DNA of 14,578 bases, from NCBI GenBank assembly GCA_031261365.1, contig JAISJY010000014.1, positions 1 through 14,578 of the forward strand, written 5' to 3'. The translations under genes and the position numbers were made by a program. Source of the DNA: Caryophanales bacterium. Its GTDB lineage: Bacteria; Bacillota_I; Bacilli_A; RFN20; JAISJY01. Numbering within the stretch: the first letter of the stretch is position 1; each line of letters begins with the position of its first letter. Below, one piece after another: positions 7,301 through 14,578 of this stretch. The notes beneath the pieces were generated by a model that had not been told where the DNA came from, did no database searches, and worked only from the letters and a program-made list of their open reading frames with translations.

Positions 7301-7330
7301 TATAATATTATTACAATTTAATAAAGGAGG
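7301..7330 (+). promoter_or_regulatory. pepF -10 box and ribosome-binding site
   Basis: A perfect TATAAT at 7301-7306 is followed about 17 bp later by a strong AAAGGAGG ribosome-binding site (7323-7330), 5 nt before the ATG. The -35 region is weak: TTACTT at 7276-7281 is 19 bp away. The gap between the tracrRNA terminator and this box holds nothing else recognisable. Confidence 0.65.
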
Positions 7331-7335
7331 CTTAT

Positions 7336-9090
7336 ATGCAAACAAATTGGAACTTAAATGATTTATATGAAGGCTTTAAAGGAAAGTATGAAAATGACTT
7401 ATTAAAACTCAAAGAAACAGTTAATCAATACAAAGTTTCTGTTAATCAAAAAAGTTTAGATAGTATTACTTATATTGAAAATGTCTTAAAGATAGAAGAA
7501 CAAATTACTATTTTAGCCACTAAACTAATTTCTTACCCTCAACTAATTCAATCAACAAATGTTAACAATGAAGATTGCCCTAAATATATTAGTAAAGTTA
7601 TAACTATATTAAACGAATTAACCGCTTCTCAAGTAGACTTTTCAAAGTATTTAGTTAAAGTTGATTTAAGTAATTTAGATAGTGAATTAATAAATGAGTA
7701 CCGTTTCATTTTAAATAAAAGACAAGAAAATGCTAAACATTTACTCTCTAAAAAAGAAGAAATAATGTATGCTAAACTATCAGAATTAGCCTCTTCCTCT
7801 TGGGATGAATTACAGTCTTTAACAACCGCAAACCTTTTGCTTGATTTTGAAGGAAAGAAGATAACACTAAGTGAGGTCAGAAATCTAGCTTATGATAATA
7901 ATCAAGAAACTAGAAAAAAAGCTTATGAAGTTGAATTAAAAGGCTATGAAACTATTGAAGCATTTACTGCTTTAGCTTTAAGTAACATTAAAAGAGAAGT
8001 TACTTATATTACAAAATTAAGAAAATATAAAACACCACTAGAACATTCTTTAACCGTTTGTTCTATGCAAAAGAAATCATTAGATGCTTTAATATCAGCT
8101 ATGAAAGATTATAGACCATACTTTGCTAAATACTTTAAAGCCAAAGCCAAATATCTAGGTTATAAAAAATCATTACCATTTTATGAAATGTTTGCCCCTG
8201 TTGGTAAATTAGAAAAAACATACACCTATCAAGAGGCTCGTGAATTAGTTTGTTCGGCTTATTATTCTTTCAGTCAAAAACTAGGTGATTTTGCTAGTAA
8301 AGCTTTTGATAATGCTTGGATAGATGTTTACTCTCAAAAAGGAAAAGTAGGTGGAGCATTTTGTTCTAATTTAGCTCCAATTAAACAAAGTAGAATCTTA
8401 ACTAATTTTACAGGTTCTCTTTCTGACTGTTTAACTTTAGCCCATGAATTAGGACATGCTTATCATGGTGAAATTATTCAAGATAATGCTCCTTTAAATA
8501 TAGATTATCCTATGGAATTAGCCGAGACTGCTTCTATCTTTTGTGAAACTATTACAAATAATTATTTATTAAAAGAGTTCACTAAGCCTGAAGAAAGATT
8601 ATCAATATTAGAAAACTCTTTACAAGGAGATGCTCAAGTTATAATTGATATTTTATCAAGATACATCTTTGAAACTAATTTACTAAAGAAAGCAAATGGT
8701 CCTGTTAGTAGTAATGAAATGAAAGAAATGATGCTTAAAGCTCAAAAAGAAGCCTATTTGGATGGTTTAGATTCTAAATTATTACATCCTTATATGTGGT
8801 TATGTAAAGGACATTATTATTCAGCAGGTTTTAATTTCTATAATTTTCCTTATGCTTTTGGTTTATTATATGGTAAAGGTTTATATGCTCAATATCAAAA
8901 AGATTCTGTTTCCTTTTTAAAATCTTATGATGAAATGCTTAAACTCACAACCTCTGCTACTGCCGAAGAAGTCGCTTTAAGTATGAATATTGATATTACT
9001 AAAAAAGACTTTTGGTTAAGTTCTTTAGAAGTTATTAAAAAAGATATAGACGAAGTTATTAAATTATTTGAAGAATTACAAAACAAATAA
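7336..9090 (+). CDS. pepF: M3-family oligoendopeptidase (PepF-like)
   Basis: This 584-aa cytoplasmic zinc metallopeptidase has the expected size for PepF (about 600 aa). The zinc site is clear: H370-E371-L-G-H374 in LAHELGHAYHG, with the third ligand E397 in MELAETASIF, 23 residues later. The conserved downstream block GHYYSAGFNFYNFPYAFGLL (H493, Y494, Y495 onwards) carries the substrate-binding His/Tyr pair typical of M3 enzymes and resembles the NFPYAFG clade of Bacillota PepF proteins. These enzymes cut short peptides inside the cell, in peptide turnover and nutrition. There is no signal peptide or membrane segment. The start is fixed by AAAGGAGG. The gene is monocistronic; its last 15 bp overlap the 3' end of the convergent hemolysin III-like gene. 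It has no evident link with the CRISPR locus. Confidence 0.95.
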   Translation: MQTNWNLNDLYEGFKGKYENDLLKLKETVNQYKVSVNQKSLDSITYIENVLKIEEQITILATKLISYPQLIQSTNVNNEDCPKYISKVITILNELTASQVDFSKYLVKVDLSNLDSELINEYRFILNKRQENAKHLLSKKEEIMYAKLSELASSSWDELQSLTTANLLLDFEGKKITLSEVRNLAYDNNQETRKKAYEVELKGYETIEAFTALALSNIKREVTYITKLRKYKTPLEHSLTVCSMQKKSLDALISAMKDYRPYFAKYFKAKAKYLGYKKSLPFYEMFAPVGKLEKTYTYQEARELVCSAYYSFSQKLGDFASKAFDNAWIDVYSQKGKVGGAFCSNLAPIKQSRILTNFTGSLSDCLTLAHELGHAYHGEIIQDNAPLNIDYPMELAETASIFCETITNNYLLKEFTKPEERLSILENSLQGDAQVIIDILSRYIFETNLLKKANGPVSSNEMKEMMLKAQKEAYLDGLDSKLLHPYMWLCKGHYYSAGFNFYNFPYAFGLLYGKGLYAQYQKDSVSFLKSYDEMLKLTTSATAEEVALSMNIDITKKDFWLSSLEVIKKDIDEVIKLFEELQNK

Positions 9091-9753
9091 AAATATCGCG
9101 ATTACATGCAAGATAGTACCTGCCAAAACAAAGAAATGCCAAATAAAATGATGCCATTTAAACATGAAGACAGAATAAAATAAAATACCTACCGTATAAG
9201 CAATACCACCTGCTAATATTAATAACATTAAAGTAAGAGGTAATTGAATAACAAAAACTGCTCCACTCCAACCGATTAAAGCAAACAAAATTAAATGAAC
9301 TATTTGAAACTTATTCGGATAAATAGACTTTGCTATAATACCTAAAATAACTAAAAACCATTGGACTGCAAAGAAAATCCAACCTGTTATTCCTCCAATA
9401 GTTATTAGTAAAATAGGGGTGTAAGTACCCGCGATTAAAACATATATTGACAAATGGTCAAACCTTTTATAAACTTTTTTAACCGTTGAACCATTTTTCC
9501 AAGCGTGGTATAAACAACTATTTAAATATAAGAAAAACATCGCGAACCCAAAAATTGAAATACTCACATATTCAATTGAAGTTTGACATTTTAATAACAT
9601 TAAAATTGTCATTACAATTCCCATTATACAACCAACCCCATGAGTAATAGAATTACCTATCTCTTCCCCTAAGGTTTGTTTTGCCTTTCTAAAATCTTTC
9701 TCTTGAGTATTATTAATAACAGTACTCTCAGAAGTAACTTTTTTATTTTCCAT
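9076..9753 (-). CDS. Hemolysin III / PAQR-family integral membrane protein
   Basis: This 225-aa protein has a polar N-terminus (about 30 residues) followed by seven likely membrane helices. It shows the HlyIII/YqfA/PAQR signature: H38 in NSITHGVG, S79xxxH83 in NSCLYHAW, D99 in RFDHLSIYVLIAGTYTP, and H202xxxH206 in HHFIWHFFVLAG near the C-terminus. In PAQR structures the conserved Asp and the His residues of these motifs form a buried zinc site, and the fold is related to ceramidases. Bacterial members are linked to membrane lipid homeostasis; the name hemolysin III is historical and cytolysis should not be inferred. I place the start at the ATG at 9753 and not at the in-frame TTG two codons upstream, because AAGGA lies 7 nt from the ATG. 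It is the last gene of the operon with the YfhO-GtrA gene, 14 nt downstream of it. Confidence 0.9.
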   Translation of the reverse strand: MENKKVTSESTVINNTQEKDFRKAKQTLGEEIGNSITHGVGCIMGIVMTILMLLKCQTSIEYVSISIFGFAMFFLYLNSCLYHAWKNGSTVKKVYKRFDHLSIYVLIAGTYTPILLITIGGITGWIFFAVQWFLVILGIIAKSIYPNKFQIVHLILFALIGWSGAVFVIQLPLTLMLLILAGGIAYTVGILFYSVFMFKWHHFIWHFFVLAGTILHVIAIFLFVL

Positions 9754-9760
9754 AATCAAT

Positions 9761-9765
9761 TCCTT
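9761..9765 (-). promoter_or_regulatory. Ribosome-binding site deciding the hemolysin III-like start
   Basis: AAGGA on the minus strand is 7 nt from the ATG at 9753 but only 1 nt from the alternative TTG at 9759, so the ATG is the better start. It sits just after the stop codon of the upstream YfhO-GtrA gene. Confidence 0.7.
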
Positions 9766-9767
9766 TT

Positions 9768-12700
9768 TTAATTTTCTTTTATCTCTTCAACATCTATTTC
9801 AACTTCATCTTTTTTAAATATCCAAATCTTCTTAGAAACATAATTCCAAACTAAGACAATAACAACAACCACTGCTTTAACAAACAAGTAATAATAACCC
9901 ATTAAAGTTTCACCAATAAACATTAATAATAAGGTTAATAATAAACCAATAACTGATGTAATAACAAAGACTAATTTAACTTTTAAAGGATTATCTTTAT
10001 CTACTTTTTTACCATTTTTAAAGACATAAAATATTGATAAAATATAATTTGTTGTTAAACCTACTAAAAAGCCTAAAGCGGTTGCTATCATTAAGAAAAG
10101 ACTTCCATTTGGTAAAATATTCTTAAATACTGCCAAAACTCCCATATCAAAGACAGTTGCAATACCTCCTGCCACTAAATACCTTAATATCTCAGCTAAT
10201 AAAACTGCTTTTTTCCTTTTCTTTTCTTGAACTTCAACTTCTTCTTTAACTGTATCATCAAGAATAAGTTCTGCCTCATAAGGTTTAGCTTTACTTAATC
10301 TAACAAATTCTATTATTTGTTTTCTATTATAATATAGAGCTAATCCAATAAAACCTATAATGCCAACCCCTGTTAAAACTGCTCCTAATCTTAAGCCAGG
10401 ACTTGTATAAACTAAAGTATAAGACTGTAAACCTGGTTTAGCTATTAGACCTATAAACCCTCCTTGAGCTGAGAATATTGTGACAGTTTCAGAACCTTTT
10501 GTTAAAGACCAATTTTCATCATAAGGAATATTTAAAACTAAGATTTTCTCTTTTTCATAATTTGTCTTAAAAGTAAACTTATCACTACTTTGAACAACAT
10601 CAAAAACCGGATTTTCCATTAATTTATCGTATGAGGTTTTATAAGTATCTAAATAAGAATATGTCACATAAAAATTATTTAAGTTAAACATTGCAGGTTC
10701 ATAATCCCCTAAAAACTCTATCACAATTTGCGTAACAGGTTCAGAAACATAAAAGCCTCTAGAGTTCTTTCTTTCACTACCAGCACCCATACTATAATTA
10801 TGAGTAGAAATAGCATCTTGCCCTATTAATTTATTACCATTATATAAGGTTGTTAAAACATTAGGTCCCATTCTAAAATCTAAATCTAAATAAGCAGGAT
10901 TATCTTTATTAGCCAAAGGTGCTAAAGGTGTTGTCGGTGTAAATATTAATTCATCACCAAAAAAGGAAGCACTTTCCCATCTCCTTCTCATAGAAGTCGT
11001 ATTATATTCTTTTAAAGCGTCACTTAATTTCTTTTGAGGATTTGAACCACTTAAATCTATTAAAGGTCTTTCAATATCATTGGCACTTAAGGAATTACAA
11101 ACCTTATCATAACAATCATTTCTTAAAGATAATTCTATTTTAAAATTAGTAAGTCCTTTATAAACAAAATCACTACCTCTATAATTATAATCATTAACTT
11201 TATTGCCACCTTCATAAACTTCTATGACATCCTTGATAACATCACTATCTAAAATAACATAATTAGAATATAAAGTATCATAATACAAAGCTTCATAAGT
11301 AGTGCCAACAGCAGTTTCTGAAATATAATCATCATAAGCAAAACCTAATTCAATAAAATAATCATTTTTATAAACATCAAAAGTTTTAGTAGAAAAAGCT
11401 AAAGAATACCCAAAAGGAATATTTGCTTGATAAGTTTGAACATTAGGAAATAAAGAAGTTCTACCATTATATTGGTCATTCTTATCTTTAAATCTATCAT
11501 TATTCATATCTTCTTTATCAACAATATAATATTTAATTCCTAAAAATCTGTCAAAGTAAACTCTCTTTTCATAATAACCCATTGACCAGCCACCAGCATA
11601 CATTACATCTCCTCTTGTTAAAAAAGGATCTAAACCTTTGGTGTAAATAGAATTAAAAGTTGAAGTTCCATTATAAGATAAAGTAGATGGTAAATTAGAA
11701 TAAGCTCTAGTTGCCATAGCATTAGAAATCCGATAAAAACTTTCATCTTCTTGAATTAAATCAATAACTTTCTTTTCTTCTTGAAACTTTTCTTGTCCTC
11801 CTAAATGAGTTGCCCCATTATCAAAACCATGAACTCTAATAGTTAAATTAGTTGTAATTGCTAATTCACCAATTATACAAACAAGAGTAGCAGTATTAAA
11901 CCATTTCTTATCTCTAAATAAGACAAAGAAAAAAGAAAATAAAACCATATAAGCTATTTGAAAAGCATAAACAATAGTTCTTTCTCCTAAAGTAAAAACA
12001 CCATCTTTTATATAATAAGTATCTAAAGAACTTAACTCTGAAGACTTAATAAGAGCCACAAAAGTTAAAACTATATTAATAATCATACCTATGACAAAAA
12101 CAATACTATTGACACTTTCTATTTCATCAAAAGTTTTTAATAAGAATATTAAAGCCACAACTACAATGAATAATTCCCATCTACCATAAATAGCTGTGAA
12201 CCCATGAAATAAATAAAATGAAAAAGGAATAAATGGCATGGCAACTACTAAAATACAGCCAACTATAGTCCAAGGTTTTTTAGATTTAATAGCATTAAAT
12301 AAAGCAGGAATTAATAATAAAGCAATAGGAGTAGTTAAATAAAGACCGCCTAAATGATTTAAAGTGGCAGAATCATTTCCATTAAAAACAGCATTGCCCC
12401 AACATTTTAGATTCATAATAAAAAACTCACTTAAAATATAAGCAGGGAAATTAGTATTTGTGCCATTAATTGTTTGCCATTTAAAAACAAAATCAAATAA
12501 ACTTTGTAAGTTTCCTTTTTTAAAAAACGCCCCAAAAGATTTTAATGGACCTAAAGTAGTAACACCTTCAACTATTGTTGGATTAACAAAGAAATGTTTT
12601 AAGAAGTTCATTAAAATGTTGACACTACCTAATCTTCCTGAATCAAGAACTGCTAAATAGGCAGGGTATAAAATAACACCGCTCATTATGACTCCAACTG

Positions 12701-13499
12701 CAAAATATAAAACGCCTTGTAATAAAACGCCCCATCTTTCTTTAGAGGTATGTTGTTTATTAGCATATATTTGTAACCATCTAAATAAAGCATATAAAAC
12801 ACCAGCAATAGCAAAAGTGAATAAAAAGAAATAATTAGTAATACCTAATAAGAATAAACCTACTGTTAAAATCCAACCTTTTTTCTTTTGTAAAACATAT
12901 TCAATTCCAATAAAAAGTAAAGGAACTAAAGCGACTACATCTGAATAATGAAACCATAAGAAATATAAAGACCAACCTGAAAAAGCATAAATAACTCCTC
13001 CAATAAAAGCTGTTCTATCTTTTAAATGAAAGCATTTCTTGATTAAAATATAAAAGAAAAAACCACCTGTCGCATATTTAATTATTAATAAAAATAATAT
13101 TCCTTGAAAAATATATTTAAAAGGGAATAATAGTAACAAAAAGAAAAAGGGACTAAAAGAAGAGTAAAATGTAGCCGTTCCCATATAACCTGCCCCAAAA
13201 ACATTACTAAAGTCATAAAAGTCAAAAGTACCTGTTTTGAAAAAGTTTAATAGTTTAGAATAAGCATTAACATTAAAAGCATATGTTTGTAATTCATAAT
13301 CTCCACTTAAAGGCAACATAAAATTATTACCTAAAGTTTGAATAGCAAAGAAAACAAAGCTAATAATAAAAATATTAAAATAAACTTGAACATAATGATT
13401 ACTAGAAATCTTTTTCCAAATCTGTTTTAACTTTTCAAAAATAATCTTTGAGATATTTTTTACTTTATCTTCAAATGTTTTGATAGCTGATGTTTCCAT
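9768..13499 (-). CDS. YfhO-family membrane protein fused to a C-terminal GtrA domain
   Basis: This 1243-aa polytopic membrane protein has a short basic cytoplasmic start and a first membrane helix (about 38-57). The first outer loop then carries the YfhO-like pattern LSGDYELQTYAF (D67, E69) and later GAGYMGTATFYSSFSPF. About a dozen hydrophobic segments follow to residue 545, then a large soluble region (about 555-1030), a membrane helix at about 1037-1057 and a charged linker (EKKRKK). Residues about 1100-1230 form a typical four-helix GtrA domain (LRYLVAGGIATVFDMGVLAVF near its start, FVKAVVVVIVLVWNYVSKKIWIF near its end). YfhO proteins are GT-C-like glycosyltransferases and GtrA proteins are proposed flippases for undecaprenyl-phosphate sugars; in Bacillus, Listeria and Staphylococcus separate YfhO/GtrA/GtrB-type proteins glycosylate teichoic acids. 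The donor, acceptor and catalytic Asp here are inferred. A GAGG ribosome-binding site lies 7 nt before the ATG, 2 nt after the upstream small gene. Confidence 0.88.
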   Translation of the reverse strand: METSAIKTFEDKVKNISKIIFEKLKQIWKKISSNHYVQVYFNIFIISFVFFAIQTLGNNFMLPLSGDYELQTYAFNVNAYSKLLNFFKTGTFDFYDFSNVFGAGYMGTATFYSSFSPFFFLLLLFPFKYIFQGILFLLIIKYATGGFFFYILIKKCFHLKDRTAFIGGVIYAFSGWSLYFLWFHYSDVVALVPLLFIGIEYVLQKKKGWILTVGLFLLGITNYFFLFTFAIAGVLYALFRWLQIYANKQHTSKERWGVLLQGVLYFAVGVIMSGVILYPAYLAVLDSGRLGSVNILMNFLKHFFVNPTIVEGVTTLGPLKSFGAFFKKGNLQSLFDFVFKWQTINGTNTNFPAYILSEFFIMNLKCWGNAVFNGNDSATLNHLGGLYLTTPIALLLIPALFNAIKSKKPWTIVGCILVVAMPFIPFSFYLFHGFTAIYGRWELFIVVVALIFLLKTFDEIESVNSIVFVIGMIINIVLTFVALIKSSELSSLDTYYIKDGVFTLGERTIVYAFQIAYMVLFSFFFVLFRDKKWFNTATLVCIIGELAITTNLTIRVHGFDNGATHLGGQEKFQEEKKVIDLIQEDESFYRISNAMATRAYSNLPSTLSYNGTSTFNSIYTKGLDPFLTRGDVMYAGGWSMGYYEKRVYFDRFLGIKYYIVDKEDMNNDRFKDKNDQYNGRTSLFPNVQTYQANIPFGYSLAFSTKTFDVYKNDYFIELGFAYDDYISETAVGTTYEALYYDTLYSNYVILDSDVIKDVIEVYEGGNKVNDYNYRGSDFVYKGLTNFKIELSLRNDCYDKVCNSLSANDIERPLIDLSGSNPQKKLSDALKEYNTTSMRRRWESASFFGDELIFTPTTPLAPLANKDNPAYLDLDFRMGPNVLTTLYNGNKLIGQDAISTHNYSMGAGSERKNSRGFYVSEPVTQIVIEFLGDYEPAMFNLNNFYVTYSYLDTYKTSYDKLMENPVFDVVQSSDKFTFKTNYEKEKILVLNIPYDENWSLTKGSETVTIFSAQGGFIGLIAKPGLQSYTLVYTSPGLRLGAVLTGVGIIGFIGLALYYNRKQIIEFVRLSKAKPYEAELILDDTVKEEVEVQEKKRKKAVLLAEILRYLVAGGIATVFDMGVLAVFKNILPNGSLFLMIATALGFLVGLTTNYILSIFYVFKNGKKVDKDNPLKVKLVFVITSVIGLLLTLLLMFIGETLMGYYYLFVKAVVVVIVLVWNYVSKKIWIFKKDEVEIDVEEIKEN

Positions 13500-13501
13500 A
13501 A

Positions 13502-13765
13502 TTAAGCCTCAATATCTTCTTTTTCAACATACTCAGTTGCTTTTTTTAAAGATTCTAATAACTTTTGTTCGGCTAAAATATCTAACTTAATTTCATTAAT
13601 CAAATATATCTTCAATTCTTCTAAAGTTGTAATTGCATTAATTTTTTTTATTTGTTTACTTCTTTTAGTAATACTCCTCTTTAATGATTTAGACATAGTT
13701 TCAGTGAGGTCAGCCCCATTTTCTAAGTCTTCTTCATTTATAATACTCAAATCTAGTTTTTTCAT
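13502..13765 (-). CDS. Small charged protein of unknown function
   Basis: I do not recognise a family for this 87-aa protein. It is soluble by composition, with no signal peptide or membrane helix. An acidic N-terminal part (INEEDLENGADLTE) is followed by a very basic stretch (SLKRSITKRSKQIKKI), then a probable long amphipathic helix rich in Leu, Lys and Glu (about residues 43-80). That could support coiled-coil or membrane-surface contacts. I chose the ATG at 13765, because AAAGGTGG lies 4 nt upstream; the in-frame ATG ten codons earlier (13795) has no ribosome-binding site and would encode that site as protein. Its stop is 2 nt from the start of the YfhO-GtrA gene, so the two are probably translationally coupled and may act together. 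It is the first gene of a three-gene operon. Confidence 0.75.
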   Translation of the reverse strand: MKKLDLSIINEEDLENGADLTETMSKSLKRSITKRSKQIKKINAITTLEELKIYLINEIKLDILAEQKLLESLKKATEYVEKEDIEA

Positions 13766-13769
13766 TTTT

Positions 13770-13777
13770 CCACCTTT
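13770..13777 (-). promoter_or_regulatory. Ribosome-binding site deciding the small-protein start
   Basis: AAAGGTGG on the minus strand lies 4 nt before the ATG at 13765. It falls inside the longer reading frame beginning at 13795, which argues against that upstream start. Confidence 0.75.
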
Positions 13778-13789
13778 TAGAAAAATATT

Positions 13790-13806
13790 ATACAATTTAA
13801 TTGTAT
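13790..13806. promoter_or_regulatory. Palindromic divergent promoter region with overlapping -10 boxes
   Basis: ATACAAT (13790-13796) and ATTGTAT (13800-13806) form a perfect 7-bp inverted repeat around TTA. Each arm contains TACAAT, a good -10 box: on the plus strand at 13791-13796 for the oxidoreductase gene, and on the minus strand at 13805-13800 for the small-protein/YfhO-GtrA operon. The minus transcript would start near 13793, giving a leader of about 28 nt. The plus transcript would start within a few bases of the ATG at 13805. No strong -35 is visible in either direction. The palindrome could also be an operator. Confidence 0.55.
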
Positions 13807-14578
13807 GGAAATAAAGAAATATAATTTTGGAATACTAGGTTGTGGGCATATTGCTCAAGCCTTTTGTATAGCTTTGAATGGTTTACAAATGCCAATTAAG
13901 GCAGTTGCTAGTCGTGAATTAGAGAAGGCTGAATTATTTAAAAAAGAATATAGAGCTGAAAAAGCCTATGGAAGTTATTTAGAAATGCTAGAAGATAAAA
14001 ATGTTGAAATTGTTTATATTGCTACACCACACGGTTTACATTATGAACATTTAAAACTTTGCATTGCTCATCATAAAAATATCATTTGTGAAAAAGCTTT
14101 TACCCTCAATGAAAAACAAGCAAAAGAAATATTAGATTTAGCCAAAAAAGAAAAAGTTTTAGTTATGGAAGCGATGTGGACAAGGTTTTTACCTGCCATT
14201 AAATATTTAAAAGATTTCTGTCAAAATAAAATAATAAAAAGTGTTTCAGCTTCTTTTGGTTTTCTAGGCTCTTTAGAAGCAGAAAGTCGTTTATTAAACA
14301 AAAGATTAGGGGGAGGAGCAATTTTAGATATAGGTATTTACCCCATAACCATAGCCAATATACTTTTAGGGAAACCACAACAAATATTATGTAAAGCAAA
14401 GCTCAGTCAAACGGGTGTTGATATAGAAGATAAAATAGATTTTTTATATGGAAATAATATCAAAGCCCATATATGTTGTTCGTTTTTAAGAACTCTTTCT
14501 AATAAAACAACAATAACTTTTTCTGATAATAAAAAAATAATTATACCTCTATTTTGGAAAGCAAATAAAGTAGGGAAA
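13805..14578 (+). CDS. Gfo/Idh/MocA-family NAD(P)-dependent oxidoreductase, 3' end cut by window
   Basis: An open frame of 258 codons runs off the right edge; the family's usual length is about 330 aa. The N-terminal Rossmann fold has GILGCGHIAQAF (G12xG14xxA17) and a second strand ending in ASR (35-37), whose Arg suggests NADP(H) preference. The catalytic-lysine motif is E96-K97-A98-F99, where most members have EKP. The MEAMWTRFLPA block (121-131) and GGGAILDIGIYP (169-180, with D175 and Y179) match the dihydrodiol/xylose-dehydrogenase-like branch. These enzymes oxidise or reduce sugars and related alcohols; the substrate cannot be told here. The ATG at 13805 is the only sensible start for the Rossmann fold, yet no ribosome-binding site precedes it and a -10 box ends only 8 bases upstream, so a leaderless mRNA is likely. 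It is transcribed divergently from the small-protein gene. Confidence 0.9.
   Translation, partial: MEIKKYNFGILGCGHIAQAFCIALNGLQMPIKAVASRELEKAELFKKEYRAEKAYGSYLEMLEDKNVEIVYIATPHGLHYEHLKLCIAHHKNIICEKAFTLNEKQAKEILDLAKKEKVLVMEAMWTRFLPAIKYLKDFCQNKIIKSVSASFGFLGSLEAESRLLNKRLGGGAILDIGIYPITIANILLGKPQQILCKAKLSQTGVDIEDKIDFLYGNNIKAHICCSFLRTLSNKTTITFSDNKKIIIPLFWKANKVGK

Noticed and set aside
9076..9753. Calling the hemolysin III-like protein a toxin
   Set aside because: The PAQR-type His/Asp motifs indicate a lipid-related membrane protein; the family name is historical.
12460..12660. Plus-strand open frame opposite the YfhO-GtrA gene
   Set aside because: Antisense shadow with no supporting signals.
14199..14399. 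Minus-strand open frame of 66 codons
   Set aside because: It lies antisense to the Gfo/Idh/MocA oxidoreductase, whose motifs clearly mark the plus strand as coding.

Overview
The window comes from a strongly AT-rich bacterium. Ribosome-binding sites of AAGGAGG type, the content (a type II-A CRISPR-Cas locus with csn2, a PepF-type M3 peptidase, a YfhO-family protein) and the base composition all point to the Bacillota, most likely a Bacilli/Erysipelotrichales/RF39-like lineage. TGA is used as a stop (cas2 ends in TGA) and Trp is TGG, so the code is the standard bacterial one and not the Mycoplasma code. The genus cannot be fixed from the sequence alone.

Left half (1-7241): a complete-looking type II-A CRISPR-Cas module. 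On the minus strand, in transcription order, are cas9 (7054-3071), cas1 (3069-2185), cas2 (2195-1875), csn2 (1878-1195), a leader of about 130 bp, and a CRISPR array of 16 full 36-bp repeats that runs off the left edge of the window. The four cas genes are separated by 1 nt or overlap, so they look like one translationally coupled operon. Upstream of cas9, on the plus strand, lies a tracrRNA gene (about 7134-7236). It has a promoter, an anti-repeat that pairs with the repeat in crRNA orientation, a nexus-like hairpin, two further hairpins and a Rho-independent terminator. Cas9 keeps all RuvC and HNH catalytic residues, Cas1 keeps its Glu/His/Glu triad, and the array shows almost no repeat decay, so the system appears functional both for adaptation (Cas1-Cas2-Csn2) and for interference (Cas9, crRNA, tracrRNA).

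Right half (7301-14578): chromosomal housekeeping or envelope genes with no mobile-element signatures. pepF (plus) runs convergently into a hemolysin III/PAQR-family membrane protein gene (minus), and their 3' ends overlap by 15 bp. The latter is the last gene of a minus-strand operon: a small unknown charged protein, then a 1243-aa membrane protein joining a YfhO-type domain to a C-terminal GtrA domain, then the hemolysin III-like protein. In Bacillota, YfhO and GtrA-type proteins work together with a GtrB-type synthase in glycosylating cell-envelope polymers, so the fusion probably links lipid-linked sugar flipping and transfer in one chain. Divergent from this operon, a Gfo/Idh/MocA oxidoreductase gene starts at 13805 and is cut by the right edge.

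Most noteworthy are the YfhO-GtrA fusion; a Cas9 with a full guide-RNA set but a C-terminal region unlike the SpCas9 RKR PAM-reading motif; a leader-repeat junction with three tandem 7-mers; and two divergent promoter regions (7123-7132 and 13790-13806) where near-symmetric -10 elements for opposite strands overlap. I see no previously undescribed defence system beyond this type II-A locus.
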